Assembly: GCA_964464625.1 (NCBI GenBank)
Contig: CAYXKD010000001.1
Location: 39,553 to 103,552 of the forward strand
Length of the DNA: 64,000 nt
Direction of reading: 5' to 3'
From: JAAZIN01 sp964464625
GTDB lineage: Bacteria > Bacillota > Dethiobacteria > DTU022
The position numbers were made by a program, and so were the translations under genes. This document shows positions 50,494 through 58,721 of the stretch, piece by piece (the first letter of the stretch is position 1; each line of letters starts with the position of its first letter). A model generated the notes under the pieces. It saw only the letters and a program-made list of their open reading frames with translations. It was not told the origin of the DNA and made no database searches.

Positions 50494-50724
50494 TTACTCG
50501 GAGGTAAAGGGTAGCAAGGCCATGATCCGAGCTCTTTTAATTGCCCGGGTCAATTGCCGTTGGTGCCTTGCACAGTTACCCGAGATCCGCCGCGGCAGGA
50601 TCTTGCCTCGCTCAGTAAGAAAGCGCTTCAGCTTTTCATATTGTTTGTAATCAACCAGCTCGACCTTATCCACACAAAAACTGCAAATTTTTCTTTTGGG
50701 TCTGCGGCCCCTCTCGCGCCTCAA
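50494..50724 (-). CDS. rpsR: 30S ribosomal protein S18
   Basis: A 76-residue basic protein. The conserved core is DYKQYEKLKRFLTERGKILPRRISG, broken by motif CARHQRQLTRAIKRAR; a zinc-type CSFC pair precedes it. The start is TTG, eight bases after AAGGAGG. It is third in the S6-SSB-S18 operon and followed by a terminator. Confidence 0.98.
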   Translation of the reverse strand: MRRERGRRPKRKICSFCVDKVELVDYKQYEKLKRFLTERGKILPRRISGNCARHQRQLTRAIKRARIMALLPFTSE

Positions 50725-50737
50725 CTAAACAGCCTCC

Positions 50738-51127
50738 TTAAAAAGGAATATCATCTTCGCTGACAGTCATCTCATCACCGGGGAATAAATCGGTCTCTTC
50801 AGTGCGCGGCCGCTCCAGAAATCTTACATCCCGGGCTACCACTTCGGTAATCCACCGCCGGTTTCCCTCCCGGTCATCATAAGAGCGAATCTGCAAGCGC
50901 CCCGTCACTGCCACCAGCCTTCCTTTCTGGAGGTAGTTGGCGCAGTTCTCGGCAAGTTTGTCCCAGGTAACGATGTTGATGAAATCAGCCTCTCTTTCCC
51001 CCTGCCTGTTGGCAAAGGGCCTATCCACAGCCAGGGTAAATGTAGCCACCGCTGTGCCATTCCCGGGGGTATGACGTAGCTCCGGATCCCGGGTAAGGCG
51101 CCCAATCAACACAACCAGGTTTAGCAT
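50738..51127 (-). CDS. ssb: Single-stranded DNA-binding protein
   Basis: A 129-residue OB-fold protein that coats single-stranded DNA. The N-terminus is MLNLVVLIGRLTRDPELR, and the acidic C-terminal tip DDIPF is the protein-interaction tail. I start at ATG 51127 because AAAGGTGGTG is correctly spaced; an in-frame GTG four codons upstream lies too close to it. It lies between rpsF and rpsR. Confidence 0.97.
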   Translation of the reverse strand: MLNLVVLIGRLTRDPELRHTPGNGTAVATFTLAVDRPFANRQGEREADFINIVTWDKLAENCANYLQKGRLVAVTGRLQIRSYDDREGNRRWITEVVARDVRFLERPRTEETDLFPGDEMTVSEDDIPF

Positions 51128-51157
51128 CCCATGCACCACCTTTTTAAAATAAAATTC

Positions 51158-51445
51158 CTACTCGTCTTCCCGCACGATGATAAAACGGATCACCGCGTCG
51201 TTAACCCGGAAGAAGTGCTCGAGCTCGGGGATGATCTCATGGGAGCCGTTAAATTGCATCAAATAATAATGCCCCTCATTAAACTTGTCGATTTCATAGG
51301 CCAGTTTCCGTTTCCCCCAGTCGTCGGTTTTGCCAATTTTTCCTCCGAGTTTCGCTATAAGAGCCTGGAGATTTTCAACCAGCTCTGTTTCGATTTCGTT
51401 TTCGAGTTCGGGCTGAAGAATAAACATGGTTTCATAGATGGTCAA
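51158..51445 (-). CDS. rpsF: 30S ribosomal protein S6
   Basis: A 95-residue protein with the S6 fold: MTIYETMFILQPELE at the start and KLAYEIDKFNEGHYYLMQF. The start is TTG, preceded by AGGGAGGTG. It is first in the S6-SSB-S18 operon, with a good promoter upstream. Confidence 0.97.
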   Translation of the reverse strand: MTIYETMFILQPELENEIETELVENLQALIAKLGGKIGKTDDWGKRKLAYEIDKFNEGHYYLMQFNGSHEIIPELEHFFRVNDAVIRFIIVREDE

Positions 51446-51505
51446 TGCGGTTCACCTCCCTCTGGACTGACGGCCCCGTTAACCGGAGCAGGGTAATGCG
51501 GCATG

Positions 51506-51534
51506 ATCATAGCATATATCAGCAGCAAGGGCAA
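51506..51534 (-). promoter_or_regulatory. Promoter of the rpsF-ssb-rpsR operon
   Basis: On the minus strand TTGCCC (51534-51529), a 17-base spacer and TATGAT (51511-51506). The leader to rpsF is about 55 bases. Confidence 0.7.
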
Positions 51535-51607
51535 GCAGCAGGTTTTCGATTTTTCTTCTGTTCCAGCCTTGTATACCCGTCCTTAATTATTGACATTTTT
51601 TCATGAT

Positions 51608-52684
51608 TCAAGTGCGAAAGCGGAAATAAAGTACATCGCCGTCAGCAATAAGATAATCGCGGCCCTCGGTACGCACAGCTCCGCGCTCGCGTGCAGCCGC
51701 AAGATCACCTGCTTCAATAAGGCAGTCCCAGGGAATTACCCCTGCATTTATAAATCCCCGCCCCATATCAGTATGCACCTTAAAAGCCGCCTCAAGGGCG
51801 GTTGAGCTGCGCGGAAGAAGCCAGCCGCGGGCCTCTTCACCCTTAACCGTATAAAAAGCGATTAGCGCTAATAGAGAGCGGCATTCTTGAAGCAGCACCT
51901 GCACCTTCGATCCTTTAAGGCCAAATTCTTTAAAAAACAGTTCTTTTTCTTCAGAGGGCAGCTCTCCAATTTCCGCTTCCAGGCGGGCGCATAGGGAAAT
52001 AAGGGGACAGCCTTCATCCCGGGCCAGTCTGGCCAGTCCGGAGGGCGGCGAGATCGGTTCGCCTTTTTCAGGTCCATTGAAGATGTAGAGCATCTCTTTG
52101 GAAGTTAGCAAGAACAGCTGTTCTAGAAAAACTTCTTCGGTACTGTCCAAAGCCATCCGGCGGGCAGGCAATCCCCGCAATAAATGCCCTTCAAGGCGGT
52201 CAAGAAAAATTAGCTCGGAGGCAGCACCTGGAGCACCGCTTTTCAACTGCTGCCCAATCTTTTCTTTCCTCCTTGCTACTGTCTCCAGATCGGCCAGGGT
52301 CAGCTCCAGATTCACCACAGCAGCGTTCGATGCCGGATCATCCCCGGCATCCCCAAAAGATTCAAATCCTGCCACTACATGGACAAGGAGATCAACATTG
52401 CGCAGTTCGCCTAAAAAACGGTTGCCCAGGCCCTCACCTCTGCTGGCGCCTTTAACCAAACCGGCAACATCAACAATACGTATTGCCGGAGGGGTCACCC
52501 TTTTTGAAGAGCAGAGCGCTGCCAGCGCTTCAAGACGGTGATCCTCCAGCGGAACCACCGCCACATTGGGATCCACAGTTGTAAAGGGATAGCTGTCGAT
52601 ACCGACATCGACAGCTGTAATCGCTTTGAAAACCGTAGATTTGCCAGCATTGGGCAGACCTACGATCCCACAGCTCCAGGACAC
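51608..52684 (-). CDS. ychF: Redox-regulated ATPase YchF
   Basis: A 358-residue Obg-related P-loop protein that prefers ATP. The G1 loop is GLPNAGKST (9-17), and the G3-like segment is VDVAGLVKGASRGEGLGN. The specificity motif position carries FNGPEKG in place of NKxD, as expected for the ATP-preferring family. A C-terminal TGS domain follows. The start is GTG after AGGAGG. It is downstream of DUF951 and adk. Confidence 0.96.
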   Translation of the reverse strand: MSWSCGIVGLPNAGKSTVFKAITAVDVGIDSYPFTTVDPNVAVVPLEDHRLEALAALCSSKRVTPPAIRIVDVAGLVKGASRGEGLGNRFLGELRNVDLLVHVVAGFESFGDAGDDPASNAAVVNLELTLADLETVARRKEKIGQQLKSGAPGAASELIFLDRLEGHLLRGLPARRMALDSTEEVFLEQLFLLTSKEMLYIFNGPEKGEPISPPSGLARLARDEGCPLISLCARLEAEIGELPSEEKELFFKEFGLKGSKVQVLLQECRSLLALIAFYTVKGEEARGWLLPRSSTALEAAFKVHTDMGRGFINAGVIPWDCLIEAGDLAAARERGAVRTEGRDYLIADGDVLYFRFRT

Positions 52685-52698
52685 CTGAATTCCTCCTA

Positions 52699-52893
52699 CT
52701 ATCCCTGTTCATCCCCGGCCAACACCCTCTTTACCCGACGCTCGAATCGGGTTCGCGGAAGCAGAACGCTGCGACCACAGCGGAGACATTTGATTCGGAA
52801 ATCCATCCCCACCCTGAGGATTTGCCAGCAATTAGCGCCACAGGCATGTTCCTTCTTCATCTGGACAACCTGCCCTACGCGGTAGGGCTCCAC
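52699..52893 (-). CDS. DUF951 small zinc-ribbon-like protein
   Basis: A 64-residue basic protein of the DUF951 family. Segments VGQVVQMKKEHACGANCW and DFRIKCLRCGRSVLLPR hold four cysteines that could bind zinc. The C-terminus is basic, so nucleic acid binding is plausible. The function is unknown. The start is GTG, overlapping the adk stop. It is frequently next to ychF in Firmicutes. Confidence 0.88.
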   Translation of the reverse strand: MEPYRVGQVVQMKKEHACGANCWQILRVGMDFRIKCLRCGRSVLLPRTRFERRVKRVLAGDEQG

Positions 52894-53546
52894 TAAGCAC
52901 GATCCTTTTCCAGTGCGGCTTTGATGTCGGAAAAGATCTTTTCGATTTCCTGGTTGCCATTGATCACTGTAACCAAGCCTTTGCTGCTATAATAGTCAAT
53001 TAGCGGAGCAGTCTGTTTCTTATAAACCTCTAGCCTTTCCTGAACTGTAGAGATGGAATCATCCTCTCTTTGATACAGTTCGCCACCGCACCGGTCACAA
53101 ACATTGCGCACCCTGGGCGGATTATTCTTAATATGATATGTGGCTGCACACTCCCTACATACCCTCCGCCCCGTCAAACGGGCAACGAGTTCCTCTTCAT
53201 CAACATCGATATGGATTACCCGATTTACCCCTTTTCCTGATTCCCCCAAAACATTATCCAGGACATGTGCCTGAACTACTGTTCTGGGGAAACCGTCCAG
53301 GATAGCACCGCCGGCACAATCAGGATGGGCCAGCCTTTCCTGTACTATCCCCACAACAATCTCGTCCGGAACCAGCTGCCCCTGTTCCATATAGCCCTTG
53401 GCCTGTTGCCCCAGTGGGCTACCACTTTTTACGGCCGACCGCAGGATATCTCCTGTAGCGATATAAGCCAGTTGGAATTCCTTAACCAGCCGTTCTGCCT
53501 GCGTTCCTTTACCCGCGCCCGGAGGACCCAATAAAACAATTAGCAT
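52893..53546 (-). CDS. adk: Adenylate kinase
   Basis: Interconverts ATP plus AMP with two ADP. The 217-residue protein has the P-loop GPPGAGKGTQ (7-16) and the AMP-site segment DGFPRTVVQA. Four cysteines in the LID domain (CRECAATYH and CDRCGG) mark the zinc-binding form. The ATG is standard. Adk is usually in the ribosomal spc operon; here it is with DUF951 and ychF. Confidence 0.97.
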   Translation of the reverse strand: MLIVLLGPPGAGKGTQAERLVKEFQLAYIATGDILRSAVKSGSPLGQQAKGYMEQGQLVPDEIVVGIVQERLAHPDCAGGAILDGFPRTVVQAHVLDNVLGESGKGVNRVIHIDVDEEELVARLTGRRVCRECAATYHIKNNPPRVRNVCDRCGGELYQREDDSISTVQERLEVYKKQTAPLIDYYSSKGLVTVINGNQEIEKIFSDIKAALEKDRA

Positions 53547-53644
53547 TTCTCTCCCTCGCTTTAGGACACTTTTGGAATAGGATTATAAGGGTATATTGTT
53601 CTTCTTTATTCCTTTAATTCCTGCCCACACCCTAAAAAGGGTTT

Positions 53645-54292
53645 TTAACGCCAGATCCCCAGAGATGCAAATAGCTGCCAGGCCAGGCGAGCCAGAAAAG
53701 ATTTTTCGAGACAAAGTAGATGGGGAGGCAGGCCACAGAGCCAGGCTAAAGGAGCAACAATACCTGTGAGTAAAGCAGCCAAGCAGCACTGCCTGATCAT
53801 ACCTGTGAGGGCTCCTCCCCAACGTGCCGTTGTACCCAAATCACCCTTATTTTCTCCAGCCAGAGCAAAGCCACATAATGCAAAAAATCCCCACCAAAAA
53901 AACAACCCTGCCAGAAAAGCAGCGGTACAGCCGAGGAGCGTGGCCAGCAACTCCAGAGGGAGCTGCTGATTTGTTACCGCCGCCGAAAGCATTTCCACCT
54001 TAAGCGTTTCCCCGAGAAACCAGGGCAATTCTAATTCTGGCGGCGATGTTCCGCCTGAGGCAGGGCTGCTTACAGGCAAGGCAAGGCGGCTGTCCACTGT
54101 TATTTTGATGATCTCTTCAAGATGATAATACCGCTTCCATAACAGCCGTAGCCCTTTTACTCCCAAGGCGGCAGCCATCGCTGCACAAAGCAGTCCACCC
54201 AGGCTGTAAAGCGTTTTCCTCCAGCCTGCATGATATCCCCTTATTGCACCCCACATGAGCAGACAGCCTAAGCCAAGATCTAACCAAAGCAT
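53645..54292 (-). CDS. CvpA-like membrane protein
   Basis: A 215-residue hydrophobic protein with about four membrane helices (starting MLWLDLGLGCLLMWGAIRG). Topology and the N-terminal GYHAGWRKTLYSLGG resemble the CvpA/colicin V production family, but conservation is weak. The ATG at 54292 has GGAG spaced six bases before it; two earlier in-frame ATGs extend it by eight residues. It is divergent from yyaC. Its function is unknown. Confidence 0.6.
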   Translation of the reverse strand: MLWLDLGLGCLLMWGAIRGYHAGWRKTLYSLGGLLCAAMAAALGVKGLRLLWKRYYHLEEIIKITVDSRLALPVSSPASGGTSPPELELPWFLGETLKVEMLSAAVTNQQLPLELLATLLGCTAAFLAGLFFWWGFFALCGFALAGENKGDLGTTARWGGALTGMIRQCCLAALLTGIVAPLAWLCGLPPHLLCLEKSFLARLAWQLFASLGIWR

Positions 54293-54390
54293 TGCGCTCT
54301 CCATCTTTCTTAACATCCAGGTCTCTCATACATATTTTAAAAGATTTATTAATATAACTAAGGTATGAGAAAGCATAAGGAGAGGGCTGG

Positions 54391-54984
54391 ATGGGTGATC
54401 TTTTGACAACACCCCCCCCGTTGGGCAGTGTTGAAAAATCAAATGTGCTGAGAGTGAGCTCCAAAGATTACAAGGCAGTAGATAAAATCGCCGGTGCGCT
54501 GATCGTACTTATGGCCGGCCTTAAAAATTCTTCTCAGAGCAGACGGCGCCTGGTCATTTGCATAGGATCGGATCGCTCCACAGGAGATTCACTGGGTCCG
54601 CTCGTCGGCGCATACCTGAAGCAGTTACCGCTTCCCCGGACCATGATCTGGGGAACACTTTCTGATCCTGTTCATGCCCTGAACCTGGAGAAATACACAC
54701 AAAAAATTGAGAATGACCAATCACAGCCCCTGGTCATCGCTGTAGATGCCTCACTGGGTAGGCCTGGCAGCGTGGGGTTGATCGAGGTGGGGAAGGGACC
54801 TCTCATTCCTGGGGCCGGGGTAAATAAAAACCTGCCGCCTGTTGGTCATATTTATTTGAGCGGCATTGTCAACCTTGGCGGCTTTATGGAGCAGATGGTT
54901 CTCCAGAGCACCCGTCTTTTTCACGTGCTTGAAATTGCTATGGTTATGTCGCGAAGCCTTCAGTATGCTCTAGATCAAACATGA
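54391..54984 (+). CDS. yyaC: YyaC-type spore protein (DUF1256)
   Basis: A 197-residue protein related to the germination protease-like YyaC family. Signature stretches are CIGSDRSTGDSLGPLVG, WGTLSDPVHALNLEK and AVDASLGRPGSVGLIEVGKGPL. YyaC is a sporulation protein near the origin region in Bacillus, as here; its activity is not established. The ATG follows AAGGAGAGG by six bases. It is plus-strand, divergent from the CvpA-like gene and convergent with bactofilin. Confidence 0.92.
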   Translation: MGDLLTTPPPLGSVEKSNVLRVSSKDYKAVDKIAGALIVLMAGLKNSSQSRRRLVICIGSDRSTGDSLGPLVGAYLKQLPLPRTMIWGTLSDPVHALNLEKYTQKIENDQSQPLVIAVDASLGRPGSVGLIEVGKGPLIPGAGVNKNLPPVGHIYLSGIVNLGGFMEQMVLQSTRLFHVLEIAMVMSRSLQYALDQT

Positions 54985-55043
54985 ACAGTAAGCCTCGACC
55001 CGCTGCAAATGCTGTCTCCGGTTTTACCCTGGCCTTTTGCAGG

Positions 55044-55439
55044 TTAATCTTCAGTTGCAACTTTTTTCATCGGTTTAACAATCTGATCTTTTTGCCTCAT
55101 CTCCATGCTGCCGGAAAAAACAGCCCCATCATCAACAATTAGGCCGTTAGCTATTATACTGCCTACAACAACACCACTGCTTTTGACCTCCAACTTCCCT
55201 TCTGCCTCAAGGTTACCCTCAAATTTTCCGGCAATGGCCACATTGCGCGCCTTAATCTCCAGGCATACTTTCCCGCTCTCACCGACAACCACATCACCCC
55301 GGGTCTCGATACCACCTTCCATCTCTCCATCTATCCTGATAAGTCCTTTTGCCTTGATTGTCCCCTTGAAAAGTGTGTCCTTTCCGATAACCGTATTAAC
55401 CTTATCGGGTGGAGTTGCAGTAGGGGTTCTTTTAAACAT
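55044..55439 (-). CDS. Bactofilin-family protein
   Basis: A 131-residue protein with the bactofilin (DUF583) right-handed beta-helix repeat: NTVIGKDTLFKGTIKAKGLIRI, followed by GVVVGSIIANGLIVDDG. Bactofilins form cytoskeletal filaments. They often adjoin M23 peptidases, as here, where the peptidase gene is 24 bases upstream; that pairing is involved in cell shape. The ATG follows AGGAGG. Confidence 0.92.
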   Translation of the reverse strand: MFKRTPTATPPDKVNTVIGKDTLFKGTIKAKGLIRIDGEMEGGIETRGDVVVGESGKVCLEIKARNVAIAGKFEGNLEAEGKLEVKSSGVVVGSIIANGLIVDDGAVFSGSMEMRQKDQIVKPMKKVATED

Positions 55440-55463
55440 TCACAAATACCTCCTGTGCCAATT

Positions 55464-56375
55464 TCAGTGCATATACCGTGAAGGGTTTACCGCAACACCG
55501 TTAACGTGAACTTCGTAATGTAGGTGGGTTCCTGTGGCGCGTCCGGAGCGGCCCATATAGCCGAGCACCTGGCCCCGCTTAACCCATGTCCCCGGCGAAA
55601 CAGCAAACTTTGAAAGATGGGCATAGTAGGTTTTAAAACCGTATCCGTGGTGAACAATGACCAAGTTACCAAAAGCGCCGCGGTAACTTGCATTGGAAAC
55701 CTGCCCATCTGCAGTGGCATAAACGGGGGATCCATAAGATCCAGCTATATCGACACCGTAGTGAAACTGGCTTCCACCGCCATAAGGGGTGCGGCGCATC
55801 CCGAAGCCTGAGGTAAAACGTCCCCGGGCAGGCCAGATGGAAGGCGTTGCCGCCAGGCGGCGAACATATTCATCCACTTCCTCTTTTAAGTTTTCCAGAG
55901 CATGAGCATTTTCAGGAATAAGAGTTTGCAGCAAACATATGTTTTCTGTCGCACGGTCCAGAACGCGGTCCTGATCGGAACGCGAAGCGTACAACCGGTT
56001 CTCTTCATGGGAACCATGCTCGCTGGACTCCTTGTCATTCTCTTCCAGATCCTGGCCAAGGCCCAGTTTGTCAGCTACCTCTCCTGCCAGATCTTCAATC
56101 TGCTCAATTCGTTCAAGCAACTGGTGAGTTATACCGGCAAAGGCATTGATCTCATCTTGTTGGACCTGATTGGCCTGGCGCAAAATGCGCACCTCCTCAG
56201 CGTCCAGCCTGGCATTGCGGTAGCCATATGCCAGAAATAAAAACGCAGAGAGACCCACCACAAACAGACCAACAATGAGCTGTCCAACAAAGAGTGGCAA
56301 CCGAAAACTGTACGTGGCCTCTTCTGAATGAGGCACGATCATGATCGTAAAGCAGCGTTTTTGTCTCTGCACCAT
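55464..56375 (-). CDS. Membrane-anchored M23 metallopeptidase
   Basis: A 303-residue protein. A short cytoplasmic start (MVQRQKRCFTIM), one membrane helix (about 28-50), a coiled-coil region (about 60-120), and a C-terminal M23 domain with zinc motifs FHYGVDIA (HxxxD) and HLHYE, so it should be active. The order matches the M23-bactofilin pair of other bacteria, where the peptidase is guided by the filament. The ATG follows GGTGGAG. It is downstream of DUF4446 and parAB. Confidence 0.92.
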   Translation of the reverse strand: MVQRQKRCFTIMIVPHSEEATYSFRLPLFVGQLIVGLFVVGLSAFLFLAYGYRNARLDAEEVRILRQANQVQQDEINAFAGITHQLLERIEQIEDLAGEVADKLGLGQDLEENDKESSEHGSHEENRLYASRSDQDRVLDRATENICLLQTLIPENAHALENLKEEVDEYVRRLAATPSIWPARGRFTSGFGMRRTPYGGGSQFHYGVDIAGSYGSPVYATADGQVSNASYRGAFGNLVIVHHGYGFKTYYAHLSKFAVSPGTWVKRGQVLGYMGRSGRATGTHLHYEVHVNGVAVNPSRYMH

Positions 56376-56395
56376 ATCTCCACCCTAAATAAAAA

Positions 56396-56914
56396 TTAAC
56401 GTTCCCCTGCTTCTAGCTGTTGCCTGGCCTTGTCGATTACCTCAATTTCCTCTTCGCTCAACGGATAGCTTGACTTGCCCTGCTTAACGGGCTTGCCATA
56501 ACACCTGCTTTCTTCCCTTCCAAAAAGGCTGGTCAGGACAGTTCCGTCAAAATTACCATCCAGCAGGGCTAGAGAGAAGCTGAGATCGCTGCCCATTTCC
56601 CGGAAGGCATTATAACGAACAAGCGCCACACCGGCCACAGCCAGCTTCAGTTTTTTTTCAGCTGCTGCCAGCCGATCACTGTTATTCTTCTGCTGATGCA
56701 GTATCTCTTCAATCAGATTTCCATGACTGACAAGCAACTCCTCCAGGTTCAATTCATCCCGGCCCATCATCATCTTTTGGTAACGTTTCCTTAATGATAC
56801 TCCCTGCACCAGCGCTGCTGCCGATAAACCGATGGAGATCAGAAGTGCCGCAAAAATGACAGGGAGTATATAATGGATGTTGCTAATAATCCAAGAGCCC
56901 AACGATTCCGGCAT
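56396..56914 (-). CDS. DUF4446 membrane-anchored protein
   Basis: About 172 residues, with one N-terminal membrane helix (ILPVIFAALLISIGLSAAALV) and a cytoplasmic part with RKRYQKMM, a helical linker and the family core LVRYNAFREMGSDLSFSLALLDGNFDGTVL. DUF4446 is widespread near parAB in Clostridia; its function is unknown. The ATG at 56914 is used; a GTG at 56926 is possible. It is downstream of parB and upstream of the M23-bactofilin pair. Confidence 0.85.
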   Translation of the reverse strand: MPESLGSWIISNIHYILPVIFAALLISIGLSAAALVQGVSLRKRYQKMMMGRDELNLEELLVSHGNLIEEILHQQKNNSDRLAAAEKKLKLAVAGVALVRYNAFREMGSDLSFSLALLDGNFDGTVLTSLFGREESRCYGKPVKQGKSSYPLSEEEIEVIDKARQQLEAGER

Positions 56915-57044
56915 GCTCTCTGACACCGCCTTATTTGTAACTTATTAAGAAATGTTAACAATATTACTTTCGACTTAAAGAGTAATTCTCCTTTTTTTTA
57001 ATGATGTTTTATTTAAAACCGCCTGTTTTGCATGGCATATATTT

Positions 57045-57060
57045 TGTTTCACGTGAAACA
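57045..57060. promoter_or_regulatory. parS chromosome-partition site
   Basis: TGTTTCACGTGAAACA, a perfect 16-base parS palindrome. It lies three bases past the 3' end of parB (57064). ParB loads here and spreads, allowing SMC recruitment and ParA-driven origin segregation. It is the only perfect copy that I see in the window. Confidence 0.97.
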
Positions 57061-57063
57061 GCC

Positions 57064-57927
57064 CTATTCAATACCCCGGGGCATCATTAGATCAATGAGG
57101 CGTTCCAGATCATCCTCCCCGTAATAAGATATTTCAATGGTACCGCCTGCTTTTCTACAATTAATTTTTACTTTTGTCCCAAAGTGGCGCTGCAGACCCT
57201 CCTGGAGCTCCTTTAAAATCGGATCTTCCGCTTTAACTCTGCTTATTTCCGGCTTCTTATCTACTACTTTTACTGCTTCGCCAGCCAGTCGTTCCACTTC
57301 CCGTACTGTCAGTTTGCGGGAGATTATCTGCGCAGCCAGCTCCTCTTGCCTGGCGGCATCCGGTAAAGATAGCAGCGGCCGTGCCTGGCCGGCACTGAGT
57401 TCACCGCTGATGATAGCCTTCTGTATTCCCTGCGGCAGCGCCAGCAGTCGCACCATGTTGGCAATAGCGGGACGGCTTTTACCAAGGCGCCGGCTCAGTT
57501 CTTCCTGCGTCATCTCAAATTCCTGCATCAGCCTGCGATAGGCAACCGCTTCCTCTATGGGGTTCAAATCTTCACGCTGAAGGTTTTCAATCAGGGCAAT
57601 CTCAAGCATGTCCTTTTCATCAAGTTCACGCACCAGCGCCGGGATCCTGGTTAATCCCGCCATTTTTGCCGCCCGGCAGCGCCTTTCTCCAGCCACCAGA
57701 TAATAACCTTCTCCCTGTGCGGGTGTAATCACCACCGGCTGGACCACGCCGTGTTCTTTTATGGAGTTTGCCAGTTCCTGCAGCTTTGCCTTATCAAAAT
57801 TAATCCTCGGCTGAAGTGGGTTTGCTACAATCTGGCTTAAGGATATCTCAATAATATCCGCGTCCCCGGTAAGCGCCTCGTTGATTAGCGCTCCCAGTCC
57901 CCGGCCCAGCCTTCTCTTTTCAGTCAT
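57064..57927 (-). CDS. parB: Chromosome partitioning protein ParB (Spo0J)
   Basis: A 287-residue CTPase clamp that binds parS. The N-terminal CTP-binding fold carries ENLQREDLNPIEEA and GERRCRAAKMAGL. The helix-turn-helix (about residues 128-175) includes QEELSRRLGKSRPAIANMVRLL. A C-terminal dimer domain ends IDLMMPRG. The ATG overlaps the parA stop by eight bases. A perfect parS is at its 3' end. Spo0J is also linked to sporulation control through Soj. Confidence 0.98.
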   Translation of the reverse strand: MTEKRRLGRGLGALINEALTGDADIIEISLSQIVANPLQPRINFDKAKLQELANSIKEHGVVQPVVITPAQGEGYYLVAGERRCRAAKMAGLTRIPALVRELDEKDMLEIALIENLQREDLNPIEEAVAYRRLMQEFEMTQEELSRRLGKSRPAIANMVRLLALPQGIQKAIISGELSAGQARPLLSLPDAARQEELAAQIISRKLTVREVERLAGEAVKVVDKKPEISRVKAEDPILKELQEGLQRHFGTKVKINCRKAGGTIEISYYGEDDLERLIDLMMPRGIE

Positions 57928-58681
57928 TACTGCTCACCTCTTCCGCCAGGGCCATATAAACCTCTGCACCCTTGCTGCGAGGATCGTATTCCAGGATATG
58001 CAAGCCATGGCTCGGTGCTTCGCTGAGCCTTACATTGCGTGGAATTATCGTCCGGTAGACCTTATCTTTAAAATATTCCCGGACTTCCTCTACAACCTGT
58101 TCAGAAAGATTTGTTCTCGAATCAAACATGGTCAAAACCACACCTTCAATTATCAAGGCATCGTTTAGGTGCTTACGGACAAGGGAAATCGTATTCATTA
58201 GTTGTCCAAGCCCCTCCAGCGCATAGTACTCGCATTGTATAGGAATCAATACGCCGCTGGCAGCGGTAAGAGCATTCAGTGTAAGCAAACCAAGGGATGG
58301 AGGGCAATCAATGATAATAATAGAGTAATCCCCCTTAACCGGTGCCAAGGCCTCTCTTAATTTTACCTCCCGTGAAACAGTGGGAACCAGTTCTATCTCC
58401 GCCCCGGCCAGCTGGATAGTTGCCGGTACTACGAAAAGGTTCTTCCAGCGGGAAGGCAATATTATTCTCTCAAGGGGTAATTCGTTGATAAGAGCATCAT
58501 AAATGCACACCCTTACCTCTCTTTTCGACAGGCCGACGCCGCTAGTGGTATTGCCTTGCGGATCAATATCAATCAACAGCACTTTTTCGCCCAGACGCGC
58601 CAATGCCGCGCTGAGGTTCACCGCTGTTGTGGTTTTACCGACACCGCCTTTTTGATTGGCGACGGCTATAATGCGCGTCAT
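57920..58681 (-). CDS. parA: Chromosome partitioning ATPase ParA (Soj)
   Basis: A 253-residue Walker-type ATPase that moves ParB-parS complexes. The deviant Walker A is KGGVGKTT (residues 10-17 of MTRIIAVANQ); Walker A' is IDIDPQGN, and Walker B IIIDCPPSLG. I start at ATG 58681 after GGAAAGGGAGG; an upstream in-frame ATG adds 18 residues without support. The gene lies between noc and parB, as in Bacillus (soj-spo0J). Confidence 0.98.
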   Translation of the reverse strand: MTRIIAVANQKGGVGKTTTAVNLSAALARLGEKVLLIDIDPQGNTTSGVGLSKREVRVCIYDALINELPLERIILPSRWKNLFVVPATIQLAGAEIELVPTVSREVKLREALAPVKGDYSIIIIDCPPSLGLLTLNALTAASGVLIPIQCEYYALEGLGQLMNTISLVRKHLNDALIIEGVVLTMFDSRTNLSEQVVEEVREYFKDKVYRTIIPRNVRLSEAPSHGLHILEYDPRSKGAEVYMALAEEVSSND

Positions 58682-58721
58682 TTTTCCCTCCCTTTCCAAC
58701 GGGGTGGCCGTTGAAATACCC

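Noticed and set aside
50666..50674. DnaA-box consensus TTATCCACA
   Set aside because: A single copy inside rpsR, as expected by chance in 64 kb; there is no cluster and no AT-rich unwinding region.
53615..53645. ACCCT-AAAA-AGGGT-TTTT terminator-like hairpin
   Set aside because: Its T-run is on the plus strand, where no gene ends. On the minus strand after the CvpA-like gene there is no T-run.
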